From Hymenobacter frigidus (GTDB taxonomy: Bacteria; Bacteroidota; Bacteroidia; Cytophagales; Hymenobacteraceae), in assembly GCF_014640435.1 (NCBI RefSeq), contig NZ_BMGY01000012.1, forward strand, positions 48,655 through 112,654: 64,000 nt of DNA, in the 5' to 3' direction. Below, piece by piece: positions 1 through 7,551 of the stretch. The position numbers and the translations under genes are program-made. Each line of letters opens with the position of its first letter. Positions within the stretch are counted from its first letter, which is position 1. The notes below the pieces were generated by a model. It searched no databases, had not been told where the DNA came from, and was given only the letters and a program-made list of their open reading frames with translations.

Positions 1-1086
1 AAATTCTACCGACTCGGCCACTCTGGCTTTGATGGCCTCGTCGATGGCTTCAAGGTCGGCCTCGGTGGCCATGTTATTGCTGAGGATGGTATGACGCACG
101 CCTTCGATGGCGTCGCGGTGCCGGTAGTCCTCCAACTCCTCTTTGGTGCGGTACTTGGCCGGGTCGCTCATCGAGTGGCCCTTGTAACGGTAGGTCTTAA
201 ATTCGAGCAGCGTGGGGCCGTCGCCTTTGCGGGCGCGCTCGGCAGCACGGGCCACGGCTTCGTGCACGTCCTCCACGCGCATGCCGTTCACCGGCTCCGA
301 GGGCATGTCGTAGCTCAGGCCCAGCTTGTAGAGCTCGGTCACGTTCGACGTCCGGGACACCGACGTGCCCATGGCGTAGCCGTTGTTCTCAATCACGAAG
401 ATGACGGGCAGCTTCCAGAGCATGGCCATGTTGAAGGCTTCGTGCAGAGCACCCTGGCGCACGGCCCCGTCGCCCATGTAGCAGATGCAAAGCTTACCCG
501 TCTTGTTGTATTTCTCGGCGAAGGCCAGGCCGGCACCCATGGGTATCTGCCCGCCCACGATACCGTGGCCGCCCACAAACCCAACCGACTTATCAAACAT
601 GTGCATCGAGCCCCCTTTGCCTTTCGAGCAACCGGTGGCTTTGGCATACAGCTCGGCCATCACGGCATTGGGCGACGTGCCCAGGGCCAGCGGGTGGGCG
701 TGGTCGCGGTAAGCGGTGATGTATTTATCGCCTATTTCCAGAGCTGATACTGCCCCGGCCACACAAGCCTCCTGGCCGATGTAGAGGTGGCAGAAGCCTT
801 TGATTTTTTGCTGCCCGTAAAGCTGCCCAGCTTTATCCTCAAACTTGCGCATGAGCTGCATTTGCTCATACCACTGCATATACGTCTCTTTGGGAAACGC
901 GGGAGCGGCTGCTCGTTTGGGCTGGGGCGCGGCTTTGCCAGACGCGGCCGCCGTGGGCTTGTCGGTGCCAGGCATAACAGGGTCCGGCTGGCGGACCGTG
1001 GTCACGGTTTTGCCTTGGCCTTTGGCTGCTGCGCCATTGGATGCCGTCGATTTTTTAGGAGCAGCTTTTACTTTCGTATCCGCCAT
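1..1086 (-). CDS. pdhA: Pyruvate dehydrogenase E1 component, alpha subunit (3' end outside window)
   Basis: Thiamine-diphosphate-dependent E1 alpha chain, which decarboxylates pyruvate in the pyruvate dehydrogenase complex feeding acetyl-CoA to the TCA cycle. The frame is open from ATG at 1086 down to base 1, giving 362 visible residues with no stop, so the C-terminus is missing. The ThDP motif is clear: GDGAVRQGALHEAFNM followed by FVIENNGYAMGTS (the GDG...NN pattern). Other E1 alpha hallmarks are YRDHAHPLALG, KGKGGSMHMF and YRYKGHSMSDPAKYR. The first 70 or so residues are an Ala/Lys/Pro-rich low-complexity extension ahead of the conserved ETYMQWYEQMQLMRKFEDK, longer than usual. It is divergent from recF, with a 68-bp gap to the preferred recF start. 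Confidence 0.95.
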   Translation of the reverse strand, partial: MADTKVKAAPKKSTASNGAAAKGQGKTVTTVRQPDPVMPGTDKPTAAASGKAAPQPKRAAAPAFPKETYMQWYEQMQLMRKFEDKAGQLYGQQKIKGFCHLYIGQEACVAGAVSALEIGDKYITAYRDHAHPLALGTSPNAVMAELYAKATGCSKGKGGSMHMFDKSVGFVGGHGIVGGQIPMGAGLAFAEKYNKTGKLCICYMGDGAVRQGALHEAFNMAMLWKLPVIFVIENNGYAMGTSVSRTSNVTELYKLGLSYDMPSEPVNGMRVEDVHEAVARAAERARKGDGPTLLEFKTYRYKGHSMSDPAKYRTKEELEDYRHRDAIEGVRHTILSNNMATEADLEAIDEAIKARVAESVEF

Positions 1087-1154
1087 AGCACGTTAAGGAA
1101 TATTTCGCGTTGGGAGGGCGAAATTACGTAAAACTGCTGGCAATACCGAACCTT

Positions 1155-2270
1155 ATGTCCCTTGACTCCCTTCAGCTTCTTTTTTTTAAGAATTACGACG
1201 AGGCTGCTCTGCGTTTATCGCCCGGCCTCAATTGCTTTATCGGCGACAATGGCAGTGGCAAAACCAATCTGCTCGATGCCATTCATTATCTATCCCTGAC
1301 CAAAAGCGCCATTAGTGCTTCAGACAGCCTTTCTATTAAACAAGGCGCTGATTTCTTTGTAGTTAAGGGTATTTTTTCTACAAATTCAGCCTCTGAGCAC
1401 GAGACTATCCAGGTCAGCCTGCGCCAGGGACAAAAAAAGACCCTCACCCACGACAAGCAGCCCTATGAACGCATGGCCGACCACATCGGCCGCTACCCGG
1501 CCGTCCTGATTTCCCCCTACGACACCGACCTCATTCGGCAAGGCAGCGAGGACCGCCGGAAATATTTCGACAGCTTGATGGCCCAGCTCGACCATCAGTT
1601 TCTCGAGTTGCTCATCTCTTACAATGCACTGCTGCGCCAGCGCAACGCCGTGCTAAAACAAGGAGCCGACCGCTCTACGCATGGCTTTGACCGCGACTAT
1701 TTGCTGGCCCTCGACGAACAGCTGGCGCCGCTGGGCCAACAGCTCACCGTGTTGCGCGAGGCTTTTCTTAGTGAATACGTTCCCATCTTCCAACGCCACT
1801 ACCGCCAGCTAGCCGATGGCCGCGAAGCCGTAATGCTCACGTACAAGAGCCAACTACTCGGCGCAGACTTCGCCCAATTATTACGCGCCAACGAGCGCCG
1901 CGACTTTGCGCTGCAGCGCAGCACCACCGGCTCGCACCGCGACGATTTTGTTTTTCTCATGGAAGACATGCCGGTGAAGAGCCATGCCTCACAGGGACAA
2001 CAAAAGTCATTTGCGATTGCGCTCAAGTTGGCGCAGTTTGAAATGCTGGCGGCCAAGCAACACCAAAAACCCCTCCTCCTACTCGATGACATTTTCGACC
2101 GCCTCGATGACAAGCGCATTGCGCGCCTGCTGGAGCTGGTAGCTGATGAGACGTTCGGCCAGGTTTTTCTTACCGATACCAACCTGGAAAGAACCGACCA
2201 GGCACTGGCCCGGGTTACCATTCCTATCCTGCGGTTCCGGGTAGAGAATGGCATGGTGGCACCCGTTTAA
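1155..2270 (+). CDS. recF: DNA replication/repair protein RecF
   Basis: ABC/SMC-like ATPase that helps RecOR load RecA at gaps and stalled forks. The Walker A motif GDNGSGKT is at about residues 30-37, the signature-like SQGQQKSF comes late in the protein, and Walker B is LLLLDDIFDRLDDKR. From the ATG at 1155 the protein is 371 residues and begins MSLDSLQLLFFKNYDEA, the normal RecF start. The frame is open 15 codons further to 1110, but that stretch does not resemble RecF. It is followed after 71 bp by the DUF721 gene, a common Bacteroidota pairing. Confidence 0.95.
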   Translation: MSLDSLQLLFFKNYDEAALRLSPGLNCFIGDNGSGKTNLLDAIHYLSLTKSAISASDSLSIKQGADFFVVKGIFSTNSASEHETIQVSLRQGQKKTLTHDKQPYERMADHIGRYPAVLISPYDTDLIRQGSEDRRKYFDSLMAQLDHQFLELLISYNALLRQRNAVLKQGADRSTHGFDRDYLLALDEQLAPLGQQLTVLREAFLSEYVPIFQRHYRQLADGREAVMLTYKSQLLGADFAQLLRANERRDFALQRSTTGSHRDDFVFLMEDMPVKSHASQGQQKSFAIALKLAQFEMLAAKQHQKPLLLLDDIFDRLDDKRIARLLELVADETFGQVFLTDTNLERTDQALARVTIPILRFRVENGMVAPV

Positions 2271-2341
2271 GAGAGGCCAAGAGCTACCTTTACAGCCTCG
2301 ATATAAGTCCGGTTTTCCATAGCCCGGACGTTCCTGCCACC

Positions 2342-2653
2342 GTGAAAAAACCATCTGCTCCCTCCCGCTCCGGCGATATCATTGCGCTAAAAGAGGGACT
2401 GGAATCGTTGGTCCGGATTTACCGGTTACAAGGCAAGCTCAACGAGGTAACGGTGGTGTCGAGCTGGGAGCGGGTAATGGGCAAAGCGGTAGCCCTGAAA
2501 ACCCAGGAGGTGTATGTGAACAAAGGCCGCCTGTTTGTGCGGCTTAGCTCGGCCCCGCTCAAGCATGAATTGCTCATGGCTAAAACCCGGGTAGCCGAAC
2601 TCATCAATGCCGAGGTTGGCGAAACGGTTGTGAAGGAAGTCATCTTCCTCTAG
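2342..2653 (+). CDS. DUF721/DciA-like protein
   Basis: Small (103 aa) DUF721 protein. The family includes DciA, which helps load or operate the replicative helicase in bacteria lacking DnaC/DnaI. The typical core is visible: LVRIYRLQGKLNEVTVVSSWERVMGKAVALKTQEVYVNKGRLFVRLSSAPLKHELLM. The start is GTG at 2342. It lies just downstream of recF in the same direction, which fits a replication-linked pair. The family assignment is firm; a DciA-like helicase role is inference from the family. Confidence 0.88.
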   Translation: MKKPSAPSRSGDIIALKEGLESLVRIYRLQGKLNEVTVVSSWERVMGKAVALKTQEVYVNKGRLFVRLSSAPLKHELLMAKTRVAELINAEVGETVVKEVIFL

Positions 2654-2932
2654 CCATTCCCAAGCACGCCCTTTCTCCTGCCTTTTTACGATATTTCAGT
2701 CGCCTGCATAGCGCGATTGCATCTGTGTCGTGCAAGGCATTTTCGGCCGTTGCCTAGAGAGAGCTGTCTGTAACCCGACACCGATTTCTATCGGACTTAG
2801 CCTAGACGTTTGGCCTTTCTATTCCCGTCGGGCCCCGTTCCTCCTAGCTCTTTTCTGAGTCCATCATTGCGAATGCGGCTCTATTTGTCGCAGCCCTCCT
2901 ACTTGACCGGAAGCAGTCATATTGAACAAAAA
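2654..2932. other. Intergenic region between the DUF721 gene and parS
   Basis: About 280 bp with no convincing ORF, RNA gene or terminator. The composition drops from GC-rich to mixed. Only a short hairpin-like CCGACACCGATTTCTATCGG was noticed. Confidence 0.5.
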
Positions 2933-2948
2933 TGTTTCACGTGGAACA
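2933..2948. promoter_or_regulatory. parS: parS centromere-like site
   Basis: TGTTTCACGTGGAACA is, on the other strand, TGTTCCACGTGAAACA, the canonical ParB-binding parS sequence (consensus TGTTNCACGTGAAACA). It is embedded in a longer near-palindrome in which AAAAA/TTTTT extends both arms (about 2928-2953). It lies 6 bp beyond the stop codon of the HTH gene. ParB bound here would nucleate partition complexes and recruit SMC; parS sites cluster near chromosome origins. The parA/parB genes are not in this window. Confidence 0.92.
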
Positions 2949-2954
2949 TTTTTG

Positions 2955-3341
2955 TCACTTAGGTCCATACACTTTCAGCAGAAGTTCATTGTAGGCTTCA
3001 AGAAGGGCAATGTACTTGGTTTGAAGCACCAAAAGCTGCTTTGCGGGGTCGGAATCAACACTTTGTACTGATGTTACACGGTGCGTAACATGATTTGTAA
3101 CAATGTTTTTTGGCTGGGCTGTTACAAATGGTAAAGTGGATTGTTGAACGGGTGTAATATCGTTTGAAAAATCGTGGTTGATAATTTCGCCAATTCGTGT
3201 TACAAAGTTGTAATCAAGTGTATTTTCTTTGAATTTACGATAAATAGTCGGACGTGTAATACCCATCTCCTCTACGATACGCGTAATGGAAATACCGCTG
3301 TTTTTGATTGCTTCCTGCAGGATTTCGCCTTGATGTGGCAT
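2955..3341 (-). CDS. Small helix-turn-helix DNA-binding protein
   Basis: A 128-aa protein from ATG 3341 (MPHQGEILQEAIKNSG). Residues 5-55 (SITRIVEEMGITRPTIYRKFKENTLDYNFVTRIGEIIN) look like an XRE/phage-type HTH. The rest is a Val/Thr-rich linker (VTNHVTHRVTSV) and a short C-terminal helix (LLVLQTKYIALLEAYNELLLKVYG) that may dimerise. The frame continues upstream to 3446, but that part reads like AT-rich promoter DNA. The gene is far more AT-rich than its neighbours, suggesting acquisition. GTTACA-type words crowd its promoter and coding region, and its stop abuts parS. The target is unknown. Confidence 0.7.
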   Translation of the reverse strand: MPHQGEILQEAIKNSGISITRIVEEMGITRPTIYRKFKENTLDYNFVTRIGEIINHDFSNDITPVQQSTLPFVTAQPKNIVTNHVTHRVTSVQSVDSDPAKQLLVLQTKYIALLEAYNELLLKVYGPK

Positions 3342-3528
3342 AGGGAATGTATTACGTAACGGTGATGCAAATATGTCACATTTGTAATTAATAAACAAAT
3401 TTGTACAGATAATGCGGATACAAAATAATGCAACATTTATACGCATTACAATATGAAGCGGTGTAACATTACATACGCGTATTACACATTGATTACGTTA
3501 CACTGTTAAGCTGTATCTCCGTGTTACA
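3073..3528. repeat. Cluster of GTTACA/TGTAAC words
   Basis: GTTACA or GTAACA words, in either orientation, occur at about 3073, 3085, 3097, 3121, 3199, 3462, 3497 and 3523, several as inverted pairs. One such pair spans 3462-3502 around a central TACGCGTA. They cover both the upstream region and the coding region of the HTH gene. They could be operators for autoregulation; this is inference. Confidence 0.5.
3368..3399 (-). promoter_or_regulatory. Candidate promoter of the HTH gene
   Basis: On the minus strand TTTG is followed after 20 bp by CATATTTG, one mismatch from the Bacteroidota -7 element TAnnTTTG. It lies 27 bp before the ATG at 3341, in AT-rich DNA flanked by GTTACA words. Confidence 0.45.
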
Positions 3529-3555
3529 CTTCGTCTATTTTATTATTTACCATTT

Positions 3556-3575
3556 GTCCCTGCCTTAGGCGGGAC
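3556..3575. other. Short hairpin near the end of the GDPD gene
   Basis: GTCCC-TGCC-TTA-GGC-GGGAC can fold into a stem just beyond the GDPD stop codon. There is no clear T-tract on the minus strand, so a terminator role is weak. Confidence 0.3.
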
Positions 3576-3598
3576 CAGGCAAGCACAAAATGCCTTTA

Positions 3599-4453
3599 TT
3601 ATTCAGTCAATAGGCCTATGAGCCGGTTGGGATAGTCAGTAGTTATGCCGTCAACGCCGAGAGCAAGGAGGTGGCGCATGTCTTGCACAGAGTTCACAGT
3701 CCAGGGAACAAGCCGGAGGTTGGGATACGCTGCACGCAATTTCTGCACCGCCGCTGGTGTTACAGTGCGAAAGTCCGGACCAAGCGTGGTGGGGATGAAA
3801 CCAAGCTGGCTGATGTGCTGAACCCAGGGCAGGTTATCTTCTATCAGAAAGCAGGTAGCCAAATCCGGGTGTTGCTGATGAGCCAGAAGAAGAATGCGCG
3901 CGTCAAAACACAACAAGTGTGTGCGGGCTATTAAGCGGGCAGATTTTATTTCTTCCAAAACCAATGCGAGGAATTCGGCAGGCATTGGGTGGTATAGACC
4001 GTCGCCAGCAGGGCTGCTTTTCAGTTCAATCGAGTACCTGACTGGTGAGCGGCGTAGTTGCCGACAGGCGGTTTCAACGGCCGCGAAGACGTCGGCGAGC
4101 AATGGTTTGTGGGCTGGCTGGGAGAGCTGTTCGGGGAAATCAGGGTGCCGAAGCAGGCCGCACTCGCACTCGCGAATGAGGCGGTAAGGCATCTGGTATA
4201 AGTTGAACTGGGCGGGTTTGCCAGCTGGAATACGCTCGCCCAGCGGCCCGAAGCAAATGGCCGGATTAAGCCAGGGCTCGTGCGAAACGACAACCTGTTT
4301 ATCGGCGGATATAACAACGTCCAACTCCAGTACGTCGACGCCTAGCGCAAGCGCATGAAGAAAGGCTGGGAGCGTGTTTTCGGGCAGCAGACCGCGGCAG
4401 CCACGGTGGCCGTGCACTTCGGTAGGGGCAGCGTGAGAAACGGCTTTAGACAT
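3599..4453 (-). CDS. Glycerophosphodiester phosphodiesterase family protein
   Basis: Hydrolyses glycerophosphodiesters from phospholipid turnover to glycerol-3-phosphate and an alcohol. From ATG 4453 the protein is 284 aa. The GDPD signature is complete: HGHRG at residues 14-18, ENTLPAF, then LELDVVISADKQVVVSHE. SIELKS and the C-terminal PWTVNSVQDMRHLLALGVDGITTDYP follow, the usual end of the TIM-barrel domain. No signal peptide is apparent from this start, so it is probably cytoplasmic. The frame is open to 4609 but that part overlaps the divergent DUF2939 gene and is unlikely to be coding. Confidence 0.9.
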   Translation of the reverse strand: MSKAVSHAAPTEVHGHRGCRGLLPENTLPAFLHALALGVDVLELDVVISADKQVVVSHEPWLNPAICFGPLGERIPAGKPAQFNLYQMPYRLIRECECGLLRHPDFPEQLSQPAHKPLLADVFAAVETACRQLRRSPVRYSIELKSSPAGDGLYHPMPAEFLALVLEEIKSARLIARTHLLCFDARILLLAHQQHPDLATCFLIEDNLPWVQHISQLGFIPTTLGPDFRTVTPAAVQKLRAAYPNLRLVPWTVNSVQDMRHLLALGVDGITTDYPNRLIGLLTE

Positions 4454-4607
4454 GGCGTTGGGTCTGATTAAAGTGCAGAGAGGAGTGCTAAAGCACACAG
4501 CCTGTGGCCGGCAGTAGCAACTCAAAATGCCAAGCCCTGAGTAGGCGGCCCTTCCAATGTCGTGGATTAGGGTATTTTTGTAGCTCATCAATTTTGCGTT
4601 CGCTTTC

Positions 4608-5228
4608 ATGAAAAAACTGCTCTTACTCGTACTACTGATAGCCGTCGGCGTTGGTGGCTACTATTACTACCGAAACCTGAAGCAAGGCCCTAGCGGTGCG
4701 CTAATGGCAGCGGCTGCAGCTGTGCAAACGCACGATATGGCCACGTTTGAGAAATACGTAGACGTGAACAGCGTGACTAGCCACTTGGTGGATGACGTGG
4801 CCCAGCAGGGCGCGATGCTCAGCTCACTCATGCCCGGCGGTGGCTTGGTAATGGGCGGGGCCATGCGCCTGCTAAAACCTGCCTTGGCCAAGGCCGCCCA
4901 CCAGGAAGTGCAGCGCTACGTAGAAACCGGCTCGTTGGAGGCCGCGGCGGCGGCAGCTCCCAAGCGCCTCATGAATATTTCGCTGACGGGACTGGCCAGC
5001 AAAATCATGAGTCCGGAAAGCGCATTTAAAGGGGTGAAGTACACCCGGGAAGAAGGTGACAATGCCTTCATGGGCCTGGAGGTATCGCAACCTAAATACG
5101 ATACGACGATGGTGATAGAAGTGAAAATGCGCCGGCAGGGCGACCATTGGCAGCTCACGCAAATTATGAACAGCGGCGACTTGCTGCGCGATGTAGCGCA
5201 GCTGGAAAAGAAGCGACTGTTGAACTAA
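4608..5228 (+). CDS. DUF2939 domain-containing protein
   Basis: A 206-aa protein with an N-terminal hydrophobic segment (residues 2-20, MKKLLLLVLLIAVGVGGYYYY), an anchor or uncleaved signal. The family pattern follows: AAVQTHDMATFEKYVDVNSVTSHLVDD, and later SPESAFKGVKYTREEGDNAFMGLEV and KMRRQGDHWQLTQI. DUF2939 proteins are periplasm-facing and of unknown function. A TATTTTTG box at 4573-4580 could be its -7 element. It is divergent from the GDPD gene and convergent with the PLDc_N gene, with a terminator between. Confidence 0.8.
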   Translation: MKKLLLLVLLIAVGVGGYYYYRNLKQGPSGALMAAAAAVQTHDMATFEKYVDVNSVTSHLVDDVAQQGAMLSSLMPGGGLVMGGAMRLLKPALAKAAHQEVQRYVETGSLEAAAAAAPKRLMNISLTGLASKIMSPESAFKGVKYTREEGDNAFMGLEVSQPKYDTTMVIEVKMRRQGDHWQLTQIMNSGDLLRDVAQLEKKRLLN

Positions 5229-5260
5229 GCTACGGTAGCTACCGAGGCTTCTCTGTGTTC

Positions 5261-5310
5261 TAAAAGCAAGAAGTCCCGACCATGGTATGGCCGGGACTTC
5301 TTGCTTTTAT
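5261..5310. terminator. Bidirectional rho-independent terminator
   Basis: A long inverted repeat, AAAAGCAAGAAGTCCCG paired with CGGGACTTCTTGCTTTT, flanked by A and T runs. It sits between the convergent DUF2939 and PLDc_N genes and can serve both. Confidence 0.9.
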
Positions 5311-5324
5311 GATTGGTCGAACAA

Positions 5325-5594
5325 TTATCTCCGACCAGAGAAAAGGAAGTAGATAATGGAGCCCCCAAAGGGGAAGAACCAAATTACTACTCCCCAAATC
5401 AGTTTTTTGGTAAGACTCCAGTCCTGCTTGAGCAGGCTGATGATAGCGGCAATGGCCAGGATTATGTACAGGACGCCAAATATGGAAAGGCTCCCGTTGT
5501 TCTTGTATGCGCTACAAGCTGAAAAAAGCAGCGTCAGGGGCAGCAAGAGTGCCGTCAAAGGCAGGCGGGAAGTAAAGTGACGAAGGGTGTTCAT
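5325..5594 (-). CDS. Small membrane protein with PLDc_N domain
   Basis: An 89-aa protein from ATG 5594 (MNTLRHFTSRL). It has a lipoprotein-like signal ending LLFSACSAY, then two membrane segments, GVLYIILAIAAIISLL and LIWGVVIWFFPFGGSIIYFLFSGRR. The second half is the phospholipase D-nuclease N-terminal (PLDc_N) motif, found alone in many small Bacteroidota proteins of unknown function. No catalytic domain is present. Confidence 0.7.
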   Translation of the reverse strand: MNTLRHFTSRLPLTALLLPLTLLFSACSAYKNNGSLSIFGVLYIILAIAAIISLLKQDWSLTKKLIWGVVIWFFPFGGSIIYFLFSGRR

Positions 5595-5693
5595 GAGGGG
5601 GGAAGAAAGTGAAAGATGAACCTGAAAACCCTTACGCAACGCTATTCAAATGGATATAATGAGTCGAATTTTAATATTTTAACTTATTGATAA

Positions 5694-6356
5694 TCATATT
5701 ATTGACTTGATAAAATACTGTATTTGCCGAACAAACTCGAGGCCAGAGGCAGGCATCAGCACCAAAACCAGGATTACGCCATACAACGCGCCGTAGAAGT
5801 GGGCGTCGTGGTTGATGTTATCGCCCCGGCGGCGGCCCTGGTAGTAGGAATAGGCCAGGTAGAGGAAGCCGAAGATGAAGCCTGGAATCCCGACCGGGAT
5901 GAACATCATGTAAATCTTGTTGAGCGGGGAAAAAATCACCCCGGCAAACAGCACGGAGGCCACGCCGCCCGAGGCCCCCAGGCTACCGTATTCGCGGTCG
6001 TCACGGTGCCGAAAATAAGTGGGAATGTCGGACACCACAATGCCACCCAGGTAGAGCAGCAGGAAGCGCCAGAGGCCCCCCAGCGCGCCAAAGCCATCGA
6101 GGCCGGGCGCCCCGGTGCCATTGGCCAGCACGCCCAGCACGAGGCCTCCAAAGGAATAGAAGGCAATCATGTTGAAGAGGAGGTGGCCCCAGTCGGCGTG
6201 CAGGAAACCGGAGGTGAGGAAGCGGTACCATTGGCCGTTGTCGCGGGCCATTTTGTAGGGGCGGAGTATCCAGGACTCCATCAGCTCGTGATTGGACCAG
6301 GCGTAAGCGGAAACGAGGACCGTGAGGCCGACGATGATGAGAATGGGATTGAACAC
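5694..6356 (-). CDS. Rhomboid family intramembrane serine protease
   Basis: A 220-aa multi-pass protein that should cleave transmembrane substrates within the bilayer. It carries the rhomboid hallmarks: LTSGFLHADWGHLLFNM (48-63), GASGG with the catalytic Ser at about 129, and NHDAHFYGALYG with the catalytic His at about 186. Six hydrophobic segments can be traced. It starts 6 bp after the stop of the upstream polyprenyl synthase gene, so the two are probably co-transcribed. Confidence 0.92.
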   Translation of the reverse strand: MFNPILIIVGLTVLVSAYAWSNHELMESWILRPYKMARDNGQWYRFLTSGFLHADWGHLLFNMIAFYSFGGLVLGVLANGTGAPGLDGFGALGGLWRFLLLYLGGIVVSDIPTYFRHRDDREYGSLGASGGVASVLFAGVIFSPLNKIYMMFIPVGIPGFIFGFLYLAYSYYQGRRRGDNINHDAHFYGALYGVILVLVLMPASGLEFVRQIQYFIKSII

Positions 6357-6362
6357 GGAGGT

Positions 6363-7334
6363 TTAGTTTTCGCGGTCCATAAGCTGGAGCGCGAGGCGAT
6401 GAAGGGGTTCTTTGCGGGCAGCGGGGGCCGCTACGCGCTCCAGGTGCTGCAGGGCATCCTGGAAGTAGGTATTGATGAGAACTTCCGTTTGAGAGCGAAT
6501 TTCAAGCTCGTCGTAGATGGCGCGCACGGCTTGCACTTTGGCATCAGCATTGGCCACGGGTTGGCCGATGTGCCGGGCCAGGATGGCCTGCTGAGCGGCG
6601 CTGGCCTGGGCCTGGGCGGAGAGCAGGAGGAAGGTCTTTTTATCGGAGATGATGTCGCCGCCCACACGCTTGCCAAAGGTGGCGGCATGGCCGTAGACAT
6701 CGAGCAGGTCATCGCGCAGCTGGAAGGCCAGGCCAATGTCGGTGCCGAACTGGCGAAGGTGCTCGGCATCTTCCTGCGATGCGCCGGCGAGGCGGGCCCC
6801 CAGCTCCAAGCAAAAGCCCAGGAGAACGGCCGTTTTCAGGCGAATCATATCCAGGTATTGGGCGATGCTGACCTGGGGTTCGGTTTCAAAATTCATGTCC
6901 CACTGCTGGCCCTCGCACACCTCGGCGGCCGTTTGGCCGAAGCGACGCAGCACGACGGGGAGCAGCGCCGGCTCCACGTCCAGGAACAGCTCGTAGGCCC
7001 GCACCAGCATCACGTCGCCGCTGAGGATGGCTACGTTGGGGTTCCATTTTTCGTGCACCGTGGCCTGGCCGCGGCGCAGCGGAGCCTGGTCCATCAGGTC
7101 GTCGTGGAGCAGGGTGAAGTTGTGAAAGACTTCGGTGGCCAGCGCGGGCTTGATGATGCCGCTTAGCTCATCAGTGAAAAGGTGGGCACCGAGCAGCGTG
7201 AGCAGCGGCCGGATGCGCTTACCGCCCAGGCCCATGATGTAGCGGATGGGGGCGTAGAGGGTGTCGGGCTGCTCGCCGTAGCTGAGCTGCGCGAGGGCGG
7301 TGGTGATTTGAGCGGGGAAGTCTACTGGGGTCAT
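6363..7334 (-). CDS. Polyprenyl (all-trans) diphosphate synthase
   Basis: Trans-prenyltransferase that adds isopentenyl diphosphate to an allylic diphosphate, making the isoprenoid chain of menaquinone or a related lipid. From ATG 7334 it is 323 aa. The first Asp-rich motif is LLHDDLMDQAPLRRG, the second FQLRDDLLDVYG, and GGKRIRPLL sits near the N-terminus. The product chain length cannot be read from sequence alone. A TTG 21 bp upstream (7355) is a weaker start. It heads a two-gene unit with the rhomboid gene. Confidence 0.9.
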   Translation of the reverse strand: MTPVDFPAQITTALAQLSYGEQPDTLYAPIRYIMGLGGKRIRPLLTLLGAHLFTDELSGIIKPALATEVFHNFTLLHDDLMDQAPLRRGQATVHEKWNPNVAILSGDVMLVRAYELFLDVEPALLPVVLRRFGQTAAEVCEGQQWDMNFETEPQVSIAQYLDMIRLKTAVLLGFCLELGARLAGASQEDAEHLRQFGTDIGLAFQLRDDLLDVYGHAATFGKRVGGDIISDKKTFLLLSAQAQASAAQQAILARHIGQPVANADAKVQAVRAIYDELEIRSQTEVLINTYFQDALQHLERVAAPAARKEPLHRLALQLMDREN

Positions 7335-7363
7335 AGGTGGTGCAAAGAACGGCAAGCGCCGGT

Positions 7364-7402
7364 AACCTCACCCCCGGCCCCTCTCCAAAAGAGAGGAGAG
7401 CC
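7364..7402. repeat. Palindromic repeat R1, left copy
   Basis: Core CCCGGCCCCTCTCCAAAAG, the same family as at 7487, 20820 and 20965 and, diverged, at 11146 and 11295. Each copy contains an internal CTCTCCAAAAGAGAG palindrome. Confidence 0.85.
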
Positions 7403-7444
7403 GAGAGGCGTTTGAATGATGAACTGGGGACTATTGGCATCAAC

Positions 7445-7480
7445 AAAAAGGCCCCGACTCCAGATTGAGTCAGGGCTTTT
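7445..7480 (-). terminator. Rho-independent terminator of rnr
   Basis: On the minus strand AAAAGCCCTGACTC pairs with GAGTCGGGGCCTTTTT across a short loop. It lies about 70 bp beyond the rnr stop, between two inverted R1 copies. Confidence 0.85.
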
Positions 7481-7486
7481 GTAAAC

Positions 7487-7529
7487 GTCAGGCTCCCCTC
7501 TCTTTTGGAGAGGGGCCAGGGGTGAGGTT
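7487..7529. repeat. Palindromic repeat R1, right copy
   Basis: Inverted relative to the 7364 copy (GGCTCCCCTCTCTTTTGGAG). The pair brackets the rnr terminator. Confidence 0.85.
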
Positions 7530-7551
7530 CCGACAGCCGGGTTCGCCGGAC

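Noticed and set aside
5724..7166. 480-codon plus-strand frame opposite the rhomboid and polyprenyl synthase genes
   Set aside because: Antisense shadow of high-GC genes. Both minus-strand proteins have full catalytic motifs.
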